Source of the DNA: Streptosporangiaceae bacterium
GTDB taxonomy: Bacteria > Actinomycetota > Actinomycetes > Streptosporangiales > Streptosporangiaceae
Length of the DNA stretch: 37,745 nt
Assembly (NCBI GenBank): GCA_030040475.1
Contig: JASHTQ010000059.1
Span: 1 to 37,745 of the forward strand
Direction of reading: 5' to 3'
Each line of letters begins with the position of its first letter. Position 1 is the first letter of the stretch. The notes beneath the pieces are model-generated. The model was not told the DNA's origin. It saw only the letters and a list, made by a program, of their open reading frames with translations, and searched no databases. Shown here piece after piece: positions 24,596 through 33,026 of the stretch. The translations under genes were made by a program, and so were the position numbers.

Positions 24596-24600
24596 GGGCT

Positions 24601-26145
24601 ATGGGGGTTCCGCTGGATAGTAGTTCCTTGGGCAAGCCGACGGATGTCTTCGATCGTGACGCGGAGTGGGCGGACCTGACCGACTTCGCGCTTTCGCCAT
24701 TGGCGGGATTGCGGATCGCGGTGGTCTACGGCAGGCGCAGGCAGGGCAAATCCTACCTGCTGCGCCGGCTCACCAGCGCGGTCGGCGGACTGTATCACCT
24801 GGCCACCGAACAGGCCGAGCCGGTTTCGCTGCGCCGGTTCGGTGACTCGCTCGCGGCCTGGGCGGGCCTGTCGGCCGGCGCGTTCGGGTTCGGCGGCTGG
24901 GAGCAGGCGCTGCGGACAGCGATTGAGGTGATGGCCGCGCCATCCCGCTCGCCCGCTTCCCGCAGCGTGCCTCCGCTGCTGGTCCTTGATGAGTTCCCGT
25001 ACCTGGCCCAGGAAGCCCCCGGGCTGCCGTCGGTCGTGCAGTCCCTGTACGACAGCCTGGGACCGGGCGCCGAGGCGAGCACCGCGCCGTTCCGTCTGCT
25101 CCTGTGCGGCTCAGCGATTTCGGTCATGGCGGACCTGCTGTCCGGGACCAGGGCGCTGCGTGGCCGGGCCGCGCTCGAGCTGCGCGTGCGGTCATTCGGC
25201 TACCGGGACGCGCGGGAATTCTGGGGGATCGCCGATCCCGCCCCGGCCTTCGCGCACAACGCCCTGATCGGCGGCACGCCCGGCTACCGGGAGCTTGTGC
25301 CGGATCCGCAGGTTCCAGAGGACCCCGCGCAGCTTGGCAGCTGGCTGGCGCGGAACGTGCTGCGGCCGTCCATGCCGCTGTTTGACGAAGCCCGCCGGGT
25401 CGTGCACGAGGATCCGCGCATCCGCGATACTGCCGCGTACAGTTCGGTACTCGCGGCCGTCGCAGCGGGAGAATCGTCGCCGACGAAGATCGGTGGCCTG
25501 CTCGGCCGCCCGGCCACGTCACTGGCGCACCAGCTGACCACGCTAGCCTCGGCGGGGTTCATCGACCGCCAGCACGATCTGCTGCTGGACCGGCGGCCCG
25601 TGATCACGGTCGCCGACCCGATGGTCCGGTTCCACCAGCTGGTGATCGAGCCGTACCTGGCCGACCTGGAGGCTGGGCGGGCTCGCCAGGTCTGGGCCGA
25701 GGCAGCGCACACTGTTGAGTCCAAGGTCTTCGGGCCGCACTTCGAGGCGCTCGCCGCCGCGTGGGTCGCCCGGTACGCCCCTGAGGAGGCAGGCCTGGCC
25801 GCCGGACCGGTCGGGCAGACCGTCATCGCCTGCCGCCAGCACAAGACCAGCCACGAGGTCGACGTCCTGGCGCTCGAGCGCGGCGGCCGCCCGCGAACCC
25901 CCGGCACGCCGGTAGCGTTCATCGGCGAGGCCAAGCACCGCGACCGCCGCCCGGGCCTGGCCGAATTGCGCAGGCTCCAGCACCTCCGCGGCCTGCTGAC
26001 CGCCGCAGGGCACGACGCCGCCGACGCCACGCTGGGCCTGTTCAGCGCGACCGGCTTCACTGATGAGCTGGCAGTCGAAGCGACCGCCGGCAAAGGCAGC
26101 ATTCTCCTCGTCACCATGGGCGATCTCTACAACCAGCCGTCATGA
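24601..26145 (+). CDS. AAA ATPase (archaeal ATPase_2 type) with C-terminal DUF234 nuclease-like domain, copy 1
   Basis: This 514-residue P-loop ATPase has Walker A GRRRQGKS (residues 44-51), Walker B LLVLDEFPYL (about 125-134) and sensor-like LLLCGSAISVM. A winged-helix region follows (about 285-330), then a C-terminal PD-(D/E)XK-like domain with D421 in HEVDVLAL and E443-x-K445 in FIGEAKHRD. The architecture matches the ATPase_2 plus DUF234 family, thought to act in mobile-element or defence contexts; the biochemical role is not established. A paralogue of the same architecture lies at 29859-31328. The AT-rich palindromic promoter abuts the ATG. HNH-derived repeat C begins 12 bp after the stop. 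Confidence 0.85.
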   Translation: MGVPLDSSSLGKPTDVFDRDAEWADLTDFALSPLAGLRIAVVYGRRRQGKSYLLRRLTSAVGGLYHLATEQAEPVSLRRFGDSLAAWAGLSAGAFGFGGWEQALRTAIEVMAAPSRSPASRSVPPLLVLDEFPYLAQEAPGLPSVVQSLYDSLGPGAEASTAPFRLLLCGSAISVMADLLSGTRALRGRAALELRVRSFGYRDAREFWGIADPAPAFAHNALIGGTPGYRELVPDPQVPEDPAQLGSWLARNVLRPSMPLFDEARRVVHEDPRIRDTAAYSSVLAAVAAGESSPTKIGGLLGRPATSLAHQLTTLASAGFIDRQHDLLLDRRPVITVADPMVRFHQLVIEPYLADLEAGRARQVWAEAAHTVESKVFGPHFEALAAAWVARYAPEEAGLAAGPVGQTVIACRQHKTSHEVDVLALERGGRPRTPGTPVAFIGEAKHRDRRPGLAELRRLQHLRGLLTAAGHDAADATLGLFSATGFTDELAVEATAGKGSILLVTMGDLYNQPS

Positions 26146-26156
26146 ACGGCCGACCC

Positions 26157-26235
26157 AAGTGTGTCATTATCGTTTGCACGGCGGGCCGTGGCTGCACTGG
26201 CATAGCCTTTTGAACTGCGGAAATAACCTCTGCAG
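26157..26235 (-). repeat. HNH-derived dispersed repeat, copy C
   Basis: The core 26157-26184 (begins AAGTGTGTC, ends TGCACGGCGG on the plus strand) is shared with copies D, E and F; homology to copy E continues to about 26235. Read on the minus strand it gives GPPCKR followed by stops, corresponding to the NLAPPC-KRH part of 13E12-type HNH domains. Confidence 0.7.
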
Positions 26236-26246
26236 GATCTTGATCC

Positions 26247-27968
26247 TCAGCGAATCGCGCGGTAGCGGCGGTTGGGGCTGTGCGGAGGTGCGGTCGCCTC
26301 GACGAACCCGAGATCGACAAGCTCCTGTAGTGCACTGGTCAGGCGGCTCCGGGCCGTACCGGTGGCCTGTTGGAGTTCCTCGCGGCTCGCGTCCTCGACT
26401 CCGCGCAAGGCGGCCATGATCTTTGCTCCCAGGCCGTTGTCCGGGAGTTTCGGAAAAGGAGGCGACTGACGGACAGAGGTAAGGTCTACGCCAAGGCGGT
26501 ATGGTCCCTCATCGCGTGCCTTGCGTGAACGCAGCAGGCCTAGCGTCACAAGATCGGCCAGTTCCGTGCGCGCTGCACTAGGGCGAAGGCCCAGCCTCCG
26601 AAGGACAGCCTGGTCGATGTCGTAACCGGATCTGGCGAGAGCCATGGCGGCTACCTGGGCGTCAGAGAGACGCGCGATATCCACGTGCTGGCCCAGCACG
26701 TCGAGGAATTCCGGTGTCACCAGCGAACTACGCGGGATGAACACGCGAAACTGGTCGAGGTTCGCAGTAAAGATCGGGACAAGTCCGGTGTCCTCGCGAA
26801 CCCGGTCGATCATCAGGCTCACCCCGGACCCGCGGTTCTCCGCCACGGGCCGCCCGGTAACCGGGTCTCCTGTTTCCTGCAGCAGCGCGGCGAGGCGCGG
26901 GTTGCGAGACGACGACGTGCCGCTCTCGCCGAGCCCTTCAAGGCGGACGTTGCCGAAGAGCCCACCGGGACTAGAAACCTCGACGCGATCCGGGAACACA
27001 TCTACCTGTACCTGGGTGCCACGTGCTTGCGGACTGTAGTCCCGGTGCATCAGAGCATTGACGACGGCCTCCCGGATCACCTCCGGCTCGATCTCCCACT
27101 GGTCCGCGCGGCCGGCACCGATCACGCGGCTGACGACGCGCAGGTTCCGCTGCACTACCTGGACGGCGTCTACCACCATGTCAGGGACGGCGCCGCCAAG
27201 CGCCGCGCTATCCAGGAACCGGATGCCTCCCGGCCCACTCCGGCCACGCTCGACGTGTGGGTAAACCGCAACCGACACCATCAGCTGCGGAAAAAACTGC
27301 TGCGGGTAACGGCCAACGCTGAGCAGCCCTGCCAGCGACGGCACCAGGATGCCCTCATGGCGAACGAGCACGCCCAGCATCGCAAGCGCGTCCGCTTCGT
27401 CGGCATTCCCGAACACCCGTGGTGACCGTCGGCGCGCATTCTCGATGAGCCGTGAGATAGAGTCCCGGTTGAGGTCCTGCACGGTTGCGTCGATAACCGG
27501 TTCGTCGTCCCAGCGCGGCTGCCCCGCATTCTCCCGCATCCGATCGATCTCATAAGACGTCAGCCGCTGGTCACCGTCGCCGACCCGGACATAGGCACCG
27601 CCGTAGAGACCCCTCGCCGTGACGTAGCAGGGGCGCTGTGCGGGCGGCAATGGTTCGACCTCCGCGACCACCAAGTTGACGCCCTCGAACGGGACGACCT
27701 CGACGCTCAGCGTCGGCGGCGGTGTCAGCTTCTCCCGCGCGGTGCTAACGACGGCATTCCGCGTCGCCGCCGCATCCGGCACGCCCGTGGCCGCGAACCC
27801 CTGCCCTTCGTCGAGCCCTAGGATGATGAGCCCCCCGCGCGCGTTCGCGAACGCCGCCATTGTGGAAGATAGGCTCTCCGGCACGCCTCCTGCCGCCCGT
27901 TTGGCCTCCACATCCTCGAACTCAGCCTCAGCCGCCCGCAGCCCGGCAATGATTTCATCCAGGTTCAT
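26247..27968 (-). CDS. AlbA_2 domain/HATPase-like regulator (Schlafen AlbA-type)
   Basis: The 573-residue protein has an N-terminal AlbA_2 (Schlafen-type) domain (FEDVEAKRA through RGGLIILGLDEG, about 17-55). A central region follows, then a GHKL-type ATP-binding domain with N-box EVIREAVVNALMHRDY (about 296-311), SSPGGLFG and G-box ENRGSGVSLMID. Winged-helix segments occupy the last 100 residues. Members are annotated as transcriptional regulators or accessory factors and are frequent in defence islands. Direct DNA binding to the perfect palindrome upstream of its own start is a reasonable inference. It converges on ATPase gene 1 with repeat C between them. Confidence 0.85.
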   Translation of the reverse strand: MNLDEIIAGLRAAEAEFEDVEAKRAAGGVPESLSSTMAAFANARGGLIILGLDEGQGFAATGVPDAAATRNAVVSTAREKLTPPPTLSVEVVPFEGVNLVVAEVEPLPPAQRPCYVTARGLYGGAYVRVGDGDQRLTSYEIDRMRENAGQPRWDDEPVIDATVQDLNRDSISRLIENARRRSPRVFGNADEADALAMLGVLVRHEGILVPSLAGLLSVGRYPQQFFPQLMVSVAVYPHVERGRSGPGGIRFLDSAALGGAVPDMVVDAVQVVQRNLRVVSRVIGAGRADQWEIEPEVIREAVVNALMHRDYSPQARGTQVQVDVFPDRVEVSSPGGLFGNVRLEGLGESGTSSSRNPRLAALLQETGDPVTGRPVAENRGSGVSLMIDRVREDTGLVPIFTANLDQFRVFIPRSSLVTPEFLDVLGQHVDIARLSDAQVAAMALARSGYDIDQAVLRRLGLRPSAARTELADLVTLGLLRSRKARDEGPYRLGVDLTSVRQSPPFPKLPDNGLGAKIMAALRGVEDASREELQQATGTARSRLTSALQELVDLGFVEATAPPHSPNRRYRAIR

Positions 27969-27994
27969 AACCCGCCCTGCTCGCTCGCCCGAAC

Positions 27995-28035
27995 TTACCA
28001 GAGCTTACCATAATCTCTTCGGTAAGCTCTGGTAA
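27995..28035. promoter_or_regulatory. 15-bp perfect palindrome, probable operator
   Basis: TTACCAGAGCTTACC (27995-28009) and GGTAAGCTCTGGTAA (28021-28035) are exact reverse complements with an 11-bp AT-rich centre. Each arm also contains GGTAAGCTC/GAGCTTACC-type half sites, giving four related half sites. It lies 26 bp upstream of the AlbA-type gene and 124 bp upstream of the divergent TOTE relic, and could control both. Confidence 0.75.
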
Positions 28036-28159
28036 GCTCAGAGGTTTGTCCAGCACAGACATCTCGATGGCCCGCTCATGGCTACCCGAATCTAGCCAGT
28101 TACAGTCAGCTCAAGCCCTAGCAGGCAAGGCATCACGCACGTCAAGGCAGTATTGAAGG

Positions 28160-29787
28160 GTGTCCGCCGAGATGCCTGGACCGGAATGCTGCGAGCACTG
28201 CGCCGAGATATCGCTGTTGCGCGAAGAGGTCGCCGCGCTTCAGGCCCGCCTGAATGCGCTGACCACCTTGCCGCTAAGCGCTGACGGCCCCTTGCCGCTG
28301 CAGGCTGAACTCGACATGGCCGCGAAAACACCGCCGCGGCAGATGCCGCTGTTCGGCCCGGTCCACGGACCTGCCCTGCCTCAGGTAGATCACGAGTCAA
28401 GCTTGCAAGCCAAGGTGGGCCTGTACCGGACGCTTTTCGCGGGGCGCAGCGATGTCTACGCCTACCGCTGGGAGAACACCGCGGAAGGCACCAAGGGCTG
28501 GGCGCCGAAACGGCGGCCCGGCACCACCCGCGACAACCCGGACTACCTGCCGTTTACCGATGAGGTCATCTCCGCGCATCTGACGAAGGAAAACCCGGCC
28601 GCGTGCGGGCTCTACGCGATGCTGCCTGACAGTACCTGCCGCCTGCTGGTCTGCGACTTCGACAGCGGCACGTGGCGGCTCGACACCGCTGCGTACGCGG
28701 AAGCAGCCGCCTGGGCCGCCGTGCCCGCGGCGGTCGAGATTTCCAGGTCGGGCGACGGCGCGCACGTGTGGACGTTCTTCTCCGAGCCGGTAGCTGCCGC
28801 CGACGCGCGCAGGATTATCTGCCGAGACGCGGCTTCGGGAACCTGATCGCGCTGCCGCTGGAGGGCAGGTGCCGTCAGAATCGCACGACGCTGTTTGTCG
28901 ACCCAGCGACATTCGAGCCCTACCAGGATCAGTTCGCATACTTGTCGTCGCTTGAACGCATGACCCGCCGCGACGTCGTAGAGCGGGCGGAAGAGCTCCA
29001 GCCGCCAACGGTCGGTCCTGCGGTGCGGCTGCACAGATCTTCGCTGGCGGCCGAGCCTCCGCCGCCGGACGTCATCAAAGCTGAGCTGGGCGGCATGCTG
29101 GCGATCCGCCTGGCCGGGCTGCCGCCGAGTCTGTTGTCGTCGCTGAAGCACCTGGCATCACTCCACAATCCCGAGTTCTACAGCCGGCAGCAGATCGGGC
29201 TGAGCGTCTGGGGCGCACCGCGGATGTTGCGCTGCTACTCAGAGTCCCTGGACCGGCTGTTCCTGCCGCGCGGCGTCGCCGATCGTGCCGCGAAGCTGGT
29301 CGAGAAGGCGGGCAGCCGCCTGGCGATCACCGATCTGCGCAGCGCACCGGCTGAGCTGGAGATCGAGTTCACCGGCACGCTGCGGGCCGAACAGCCGGCC
29401 GCGGTGGACGCTGTCGCCGCGCACGAACTAGGGGTCCTCGTCGCGCCGCCTGGCGCGGGGAAGACGGTAATGGGCTGCGGTGTGATCGCCCGGCACAAGG
29501 TGCCGACACTGATCCTGGTCGACCGGACTCCGCTGGTGGACCAGTGGAAGGAGCGGCTGCGTGAACACCTGGGTCTTGGCCCCAAGGACATCGGCCAGCT
29601 CGGTGGCGGCAAAAAGACGAAACTCACCGGCCGGGTCGACCTGGCAACGCTGCAGTCACTGACCCGGGCAGAGGACCCGGCAGCGATCCTTGCTGAGTAC
29701 GGCCTGGTCATCGTCGATGAATGCCACCATGTCGCGGCCGACACGTTCGCGCGGGCGATCCAGTCGATACCGGCACGGCGCTGGTGA
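28160..29787 (+). pseudogene. TOTE-type archaeo-eukaryotic primase fused to SF2 helicase, broken
   Basis: The N-terminal part has a primase-polymerase fold: CRLLVCDFDSGTW supplies D166-x-D168, and SRSGDGAHVWTFF supplies H202. Near 28810 the frame jumps and about 30-40 family residues are missing. The other frame continues QDYLPRRGFGNLIALPLEGR, then a linker, then helicase motifs I (APPGAGKT), Ia (LILVDRTPLVDQW) and II (VIVDECHH). The protein then stops at SIPARRW, where the family normally continues with TATP (motif III) and the second RecA domain. So there is one internal deletion with frameshift plus loss of the 3' half. The start is GTG 28160 or ATG 28172. TOTE proteins are predicted conflict systems. 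Confidence 0.8.
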
Positions 29788-29858
29788 TCCTGGGGTTCCT
29801 GGTCGTGCGCGCCGTGGCCAGGTGAAATTCGGCTCGGGAACCCGCACGGTGATGCGTG

Positions 29859-31328
29859 TTAAATCGCGTAAAGATCATCGGTGCCGGTGAGCAGGATGCG
29901 CTCGGGGGTGCGGGCGGCCTGACCGCGGAGGTCTTCGTCGAAGCCTGCTGCGCTGTAGCAGGCGAGGACTGTGGTGCTCGTGTCGTATTTCTTCGCGGCG
30001 AGCAGGTCGCGGGCACGGGCGAGGCGGGCCAGGTGGCGCAGGCCCATGACCTCACCCCACTTCGCTTCGCCGAGAGACAGGATGCGCCGCGGTCCTTCGG
30101 CCGCAGGGGCGGCGAAGACCGCGACGTCCACCTGGATCTGCGCGCGCTCGGCGGCGTCGTTGATCGTGCCGTGACCGACTTCGGCGGGCAGTTCGCCGAA
30201 CAGCCCGGCGCCGGCCAGGGTGGCGAAGGACCGGCAGATGGCCTCGAAGTGCGGTCCGGCGACCTGGGAGCTGAATGTGCGCTGGGCGGCCGCCCAGACC
30301 GCGTCCGCCAGCCCCAGTTCAAGCTCCGGCCAGCGGCGGCGCATCACTGCCTCGTAGAAGGTGATGAGCGGCTCGGTGATGCGGTAGGTCGCCCGGCCGC
30401 CGCGGAAGAGGTCGGGTTCACGGACGATCAGCGCCGCGTCTTCCAGCACGGCCAGCGGATGGGACAGCTCGTCGGAGCGCCGGCCGATATACCCGGCAAT
30501 CCCGCCGTTGGTGGTGTGCCCGCCGGCGATGGCGGCCAGGACCGAATGGTAGATCGCCGGCTCCCGGATGTCGGTCTCCTCGGCCAGCAGGTACCGCGCC
30601 TCGCGGAACAAGGGCGTCTGCGGGTTGAGCACCGTGCGGCGGACCCAGGCGTCGAAATCATCCAGGCCGGACGGCGCGTCGCTGCGGACGAATTCCCTGC
30701 GGTAAGCAGGCGTCCCGCCGACGACGGCATGCACCTGCAACGCGAGCCGGGGGTCGGTGATGGACCAGAATGCCGCTGCGTCCCGGTATCGGAACGGCTG
30801 GACGACGAGCTCCAGGCCGGCGCGGCCGCGCAGCGGCGCCCGCCCTGACAGCAGGCCGCCCATCACGCTCATCGCCGACCCGCACAGCACCAGGCGGGCA
30901 GGGCTTGCCGACCCGGTGCCGCCCGGGCCCAGCTCGCGCTGGATGATCGAGGGAAGCGCGGGCGAAACCCTGGAAAGGAAGGGGAACTCGTCCAGCACCA
31001 CCAGGACCGGCTCGCTGTGAAACTGGCGGAGCAGGTACCTGATCGCGTCGTTCCAGTCCCGGAACGGCTGCTCGACGGGTTCGCGGGTGTGCCGGACCAG
31101 CGCGTCGGCGAACAGGCGCAGCGACTCTGCTTCGGTTGCCTCCGTGGCGGCGAAGTACAGGCCGCCGATCTCCTGGGCGAGTGCCTGCAGGAGATAGCTC
31201 TTGCCTTGCCGGCGCCGTCCGCTGACGACGCCGAGCGTGGCGTGCCGGGAGGGGTCAGCGGCGAACTCCGTGAGTCCCTGCCATTCCCGTTCCCGGTCGA
31301 AGACCCAGTCTGGCTTTGCCGGCTCCAT
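29859..31328 (-). CDS. AAA ATPase (ATPase_2 type) with C-terminal DUF234 nuclease-like domain, copy 2
   Basis: This 489-residue paralogue of the 24601-26145 protein has Walker A GRRRQGKSY (37-45), Walker B LVVLDEFPFLSRV, sensor LVLCGSAMSVMGGLLSG, a winged-helix part and a C-terminal domain. That last domain contains QVDVAVFA and ILSLGEAKWG, i.e. the D and E-x-K of a PD-(D/E)XK-like fold. The start MEPAKPDWVFDRER (1328 bp side of the frame, ATG at 31328) aligns with copy 1 and is preceded by a -10-like TATGAT 8 bp upstream. The open frame extends 21 codons further upstream without family similarity. It converges with the broken TOTE gene. Confidence 0.85.
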   Translation of the reverse strand: MEPAKPDWVFDREREWQGLTEFAADPSRHATLGVVSGRRRQGKSYLLQALAQEIGGLYFAATEATEAESLRLFADALVRHTREPVEQPFRDWNDAIRYLLRQFHSEPVLVVLDEFPFLSRVSPALPSIIQRELGPGGTGSASPARLVLCGSAMSVMGGLLSGRAPLRGRAGLELVVQPFRYRDAAAFWSITDPRLALQVHAVVGGTPAYRREFVRSDAPSGLDDFDAWVRRTVLNPQTPLFREARYLLAEETDIREPAIYHSVLAAIAGGHTTNGGIAGYIGRRSDELSHPLAVLEDAALIVREPDLFRGGRATYRITEPLITFYEAVMRRRWPELELGLADAVWAAAQRTFSSQVAGPHFEAICRSFATLAGAGLFGELPAEVGHGTINDAAERAQIQVDVAVFAAPAAEGPRRILSLGEAKWGEVMGLRHLARLARARDLLAAKKYDTSTTVLACYSAAGFDEDLRGQAARTPERILLTGTDDLYAI

Positions 31329-31334
31329 GGCAGC

Positions 31335-31362
31335 AATCATAACAGATATATGATTCTGTGAA
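31335..31362 (-). promoter_or_regulatory. Promoter/operator of ATPase copy 2
   Basis: On the minus strand TATGAT lies about 8 bp before the ATG, suggesting leaderless transcription. ACAGA/TCTGT arms around an AT-rich centre form a small dyad beside it, analogous to the dyad before copy 1 although the sequence differs. Confidence 0.4.
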
Positions 31363-31509
31363 CTATACATCACTGAGCCAGGTTTCTGCATGGCCGTGAT
31401 CGGTCAGGCGCACGATACCGTCCACCTCAGCATCGCCGCTGGTCCTGCAGTCACGACAACGCGAGCACAGAGTCGTGCTGGCCAACTGGCCACTGCCTGG
31501 GCCGCAGAC

Positions 31510-31585
31510 GATGTGTGTCACTATCGTTTGCAGGACGGACCTTAACGGCATTTGCAGATATGGCATCTGAGCTGGAGAAACAGTC
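31510..31585 (-). repeat. HNH-derived dispersed repeat, copy D
   Basis: Plus-strand core GATGTGTGTCACTATCG then TTTGCAGGACGG (31510-31538) is the most diverged copy. The minus strand reads GPSCKR then stops, as in copies C, E and F, and similarity to copy E continues through the ATCTGAGCTGG segment near 31564. Confidence 0.6.
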
Positions 31586-31814
31586 AGCAGCTGACGAATT
31601 CTTTCTGCGAGTGTCGACTGGCGTCAGGATGAGATGCTGACGAGATGCAAGCGGCCTGGCGGAACTGGCCGCTCCTGGCGGCTGGCTGCTGGCGATACGC
31701 CGGACCGGCCATGCGACGTCCCGGGCGCTGCCAGGTGGGCGAGCCGATCGCGCTTGGCGACCGAAGCGGCGCAGCAGCAAGGATCGTGGCCCCACCGCAT
31801 ACCGGGTCCGCGCA

Positions 31815-32393
31815 TCAGGTGTCATCCCTGACGAGCGCGTCGAGCATCTCGCGCATCGGTTCTGGGTCGCCGCGCATGATCGCGGCGGAGGCTTCGACGT
31901 TGCGGCCGGGATCAAGGTGCTGCCAGGCGAGGGTGAACCCGGCGGTCCGGGCGAGCTGCCCGAAGAAGGCCCGCTGCGCCCGCCCGTTGCCCTCGCGGAA
32001 CGGCTGCAGGGCGTTGACCTCGCCCAGGTAATAAGCAAGCCTCCCCACGAACGCGGCGCGGCGCAGGCCGCGCAAGCAGTCTTCGTTGTGCAGCTCACTG
32101 AAGATAACGGCCGCGGACGAATCGATGTACTGCGGCAGGCAGAACATTGCGCCGCCCTTGGCGATGGTCACCGTCCGGATCTGCCCCGCCCACCGGTAGA
32201 TGTCACAGAAAATCCGCCGGTGGATCTCCCGCAGGTGAGGCAGGTCGTAGCCGGGGGACACGGGCGATTCCTCCAGCAGGATCAGCGCCGCGTGGGTGAT
32301 CTCCCGCTCCGCGGCCTCAAGGCCGGCGGCGCCCAGCCCGAGCTTGTTGTACAGGACGCCAGAAACCGGGTCAGTGTACGGGTCCTCCGGCAT
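31815..32393 (-). CDS. Fic/DOC-family protein with Gln in place of the catalytic His
   Basis: The 192-residue Fic-fold protein has IHRRIFCDIYRWAGQIRTV and VNALQPFREGNGRAQRAFF. The family motif is HPFx(D/E)GNGR; here the first residue is Q130, encoded by CAG at 32004-32006, while the rest is intact. Fic proteins normally transfer AMP to hydroxyl side chains of target proteins, using that His as base. Loss of the His usually abolishes AMP transfer, so the protein may be inactive or use another chemistry, as in phosphocholine- or kinase-like Fic variants. The start ATG directly abuts the TAA of the upstream antitoxin gene. Confidence 0.87.
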   Translation of the reverse strand: MPEDPYTDPVSGVLYNKLGLGAAGLEAAEREITHAALILLEESPVSPGYDLPHLREIHRRIFCDIYRWAGQIRTVTIAKGGAMFCLPQYIDSSAAVIFSELHNEDCLRGLRRAAFVGRLAYYLGEVNALQPFREGNGRAQRAFFGQLARTAGFTLAWQHLDPGRNVEASAAIMRGDPEPMREMLDALVRDDT

Positions 32394-32747
32394 TTAGGGC
32401 TGCCGGTAACGCGCGACCGTCCTGCGGTACAGCTCGGCCGCGCTGATCCCCCCCTCCACGTACGCCGCGACTTCCCGGTCATGATCCGGGCTGAACGGTC
32501 CCGGCAGCTCGGCCTGAACGGACTGCGCCGCAGAAAGGGCGGTGTCCAGCCGCGCGCGCTGCCGGGACAGCGCCTCGTACCGTTCGTAGAGCTCGTACGG
32601 AAGGAGGATAGCCTCGGGCTTGCGGTGCGACCCGAACGCGACCGGTTCCGCTGCCGCGCCCTCCCGCCGGAACCGCGCGAGGATCCCAGACAACCGCTGC
32701 CGCACCTCCGACAGCGGGTGAACATAGATCACCACCGGATCGCTCAT
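32394..32747 (-). CDS. Antitoxin partner of the Fic protein (Phd/YefM-like N-terminus)
   Basis: The 117-residue protein begins MSDPVVIYVHPLSEVRQRLS. Its N-terminal domain contains EPVAFGSHRKPEAILLPYELYERYEAL, typical of Phd/YefM DNA-binding antitoxins. The C-terminal 40 residues (DREVAAYVEGGISAAELYRR) form a helix likely to cap the Fic partner, comparable to VbhA-type antitoxins. It immediately precedes the Fic gene with no gap. TGTAC-type half sites upstream fit autoregulation. Confidence 0.75.
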   Translation of the reverse strand: MSDPVVIYVHPLSEVRQRLSGILARFRREGAAAEPVAFGSHRKPEAILLPYELYERYEALSRQRARLDTALSAAQSVQAELPGPFSPDHDREVAAYVEGGISAAELYRRTVARYRQP

Positions 32748-32755
32748 AACGATAG

Positions 32756-32774
32756 TGTACCAAAAACTTGTACA
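32756..32774. promoter_or_regulatory. TGTAC operator pair upstream of the Fic antitoxin
   Basis: TGTACC (32756-32761) and TGTACA (32769-32774) are spaced 13 bp centre to centre, just upstream of the antitoxin ATG in AT-rich DNA that also holds TACACT, a -10-like box. YefM-type antitoxins are known to recognise TGTACA cores about one helical turn apart, so this supports the Phd/YefM assignment. Confidence 0.6.
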
Positions 32775-32833
32775 AAATCTGCTCACCCGATGTGCCGGCA
32801 CCGCCCCGGCGGCCGACCAGGGAAGTGGACCGC

Positions 32834-32930
32834 AAGTGTGTCATCATCGCCTGCACGGCGGACCTTGCCCGCACTAGCTTATAGCGCCTTTGAGCTGGGC
32901 AAACGTCTCTGTTTCTGTAACCTTCACCGA
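32834..32930 (-). repeat. HNH-derived dispersed repeat, copy E
   Basis: Core 32834-32861 (AAGTGTGTCATCATCG then CCTGCACGGCGG) resembles copies C and F and extends leftwards as GGGCCGACC. To the right, GCTTATAG and GAGCTGGGCAAAC match relic B closely (CCTTATAG, GAACTGGGCGAAC). The minus strand reads FAQLKGAIS, stop, CGQGPPCRR, stop. Confidence 0.7.
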
Positions 32931-32992
32931 CTGCGGGCCGCAGCGGGGGCAGTGCCCGGACACAGTCCGGCGAGGCTCGATGAGCTGTGGTA

Positions 32993-33020
32993 CCGTGATT
33001 CACGGAGCACGTGCTACTGT
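32993..33020. promoter_or_regulatory. Promoter with two palindromes upstream of VapB
   Basis: CCGTGATTCACGG (32993-33005) is a perfect 13-bp palindrome, and AGCACGTGCT (33006-33015) follows directly. TACTGT (33015-33020) is a -10-like box 6 bp before the GTG at 33027, so the antitoxin mRNA is probably leaderless and repressed by its own product. Confidence 0.6.
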
Positions 33021-33026
33021 GAAAAT

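Larger units (their letters stand above)
31329..31814. other. 486-bp intergenic region holding repeat D
   Basis: Besides the promoter of ATPase copy 2 and repeat D (31510-31590) it contains short open frames on the minus strand, one reading TTLCSRCRDCRTSGDAEVDG, that look like eroded coding DNA without an identifiable parent. 31600-31814 shows nothing recognisable. Confidence 0.45.

Noticed and set aside
29856..30848. Plus-strand 330-codon open frame
   Set aside because: Shadow of the ATPase copy 2 gene on the minus strand.
31363..31566. Small minus-strand protein with a CSRCRDC motif
   Set aside because: It runs through repeat D, lacks a plausible start and has no family match; more likely eroded DNA.
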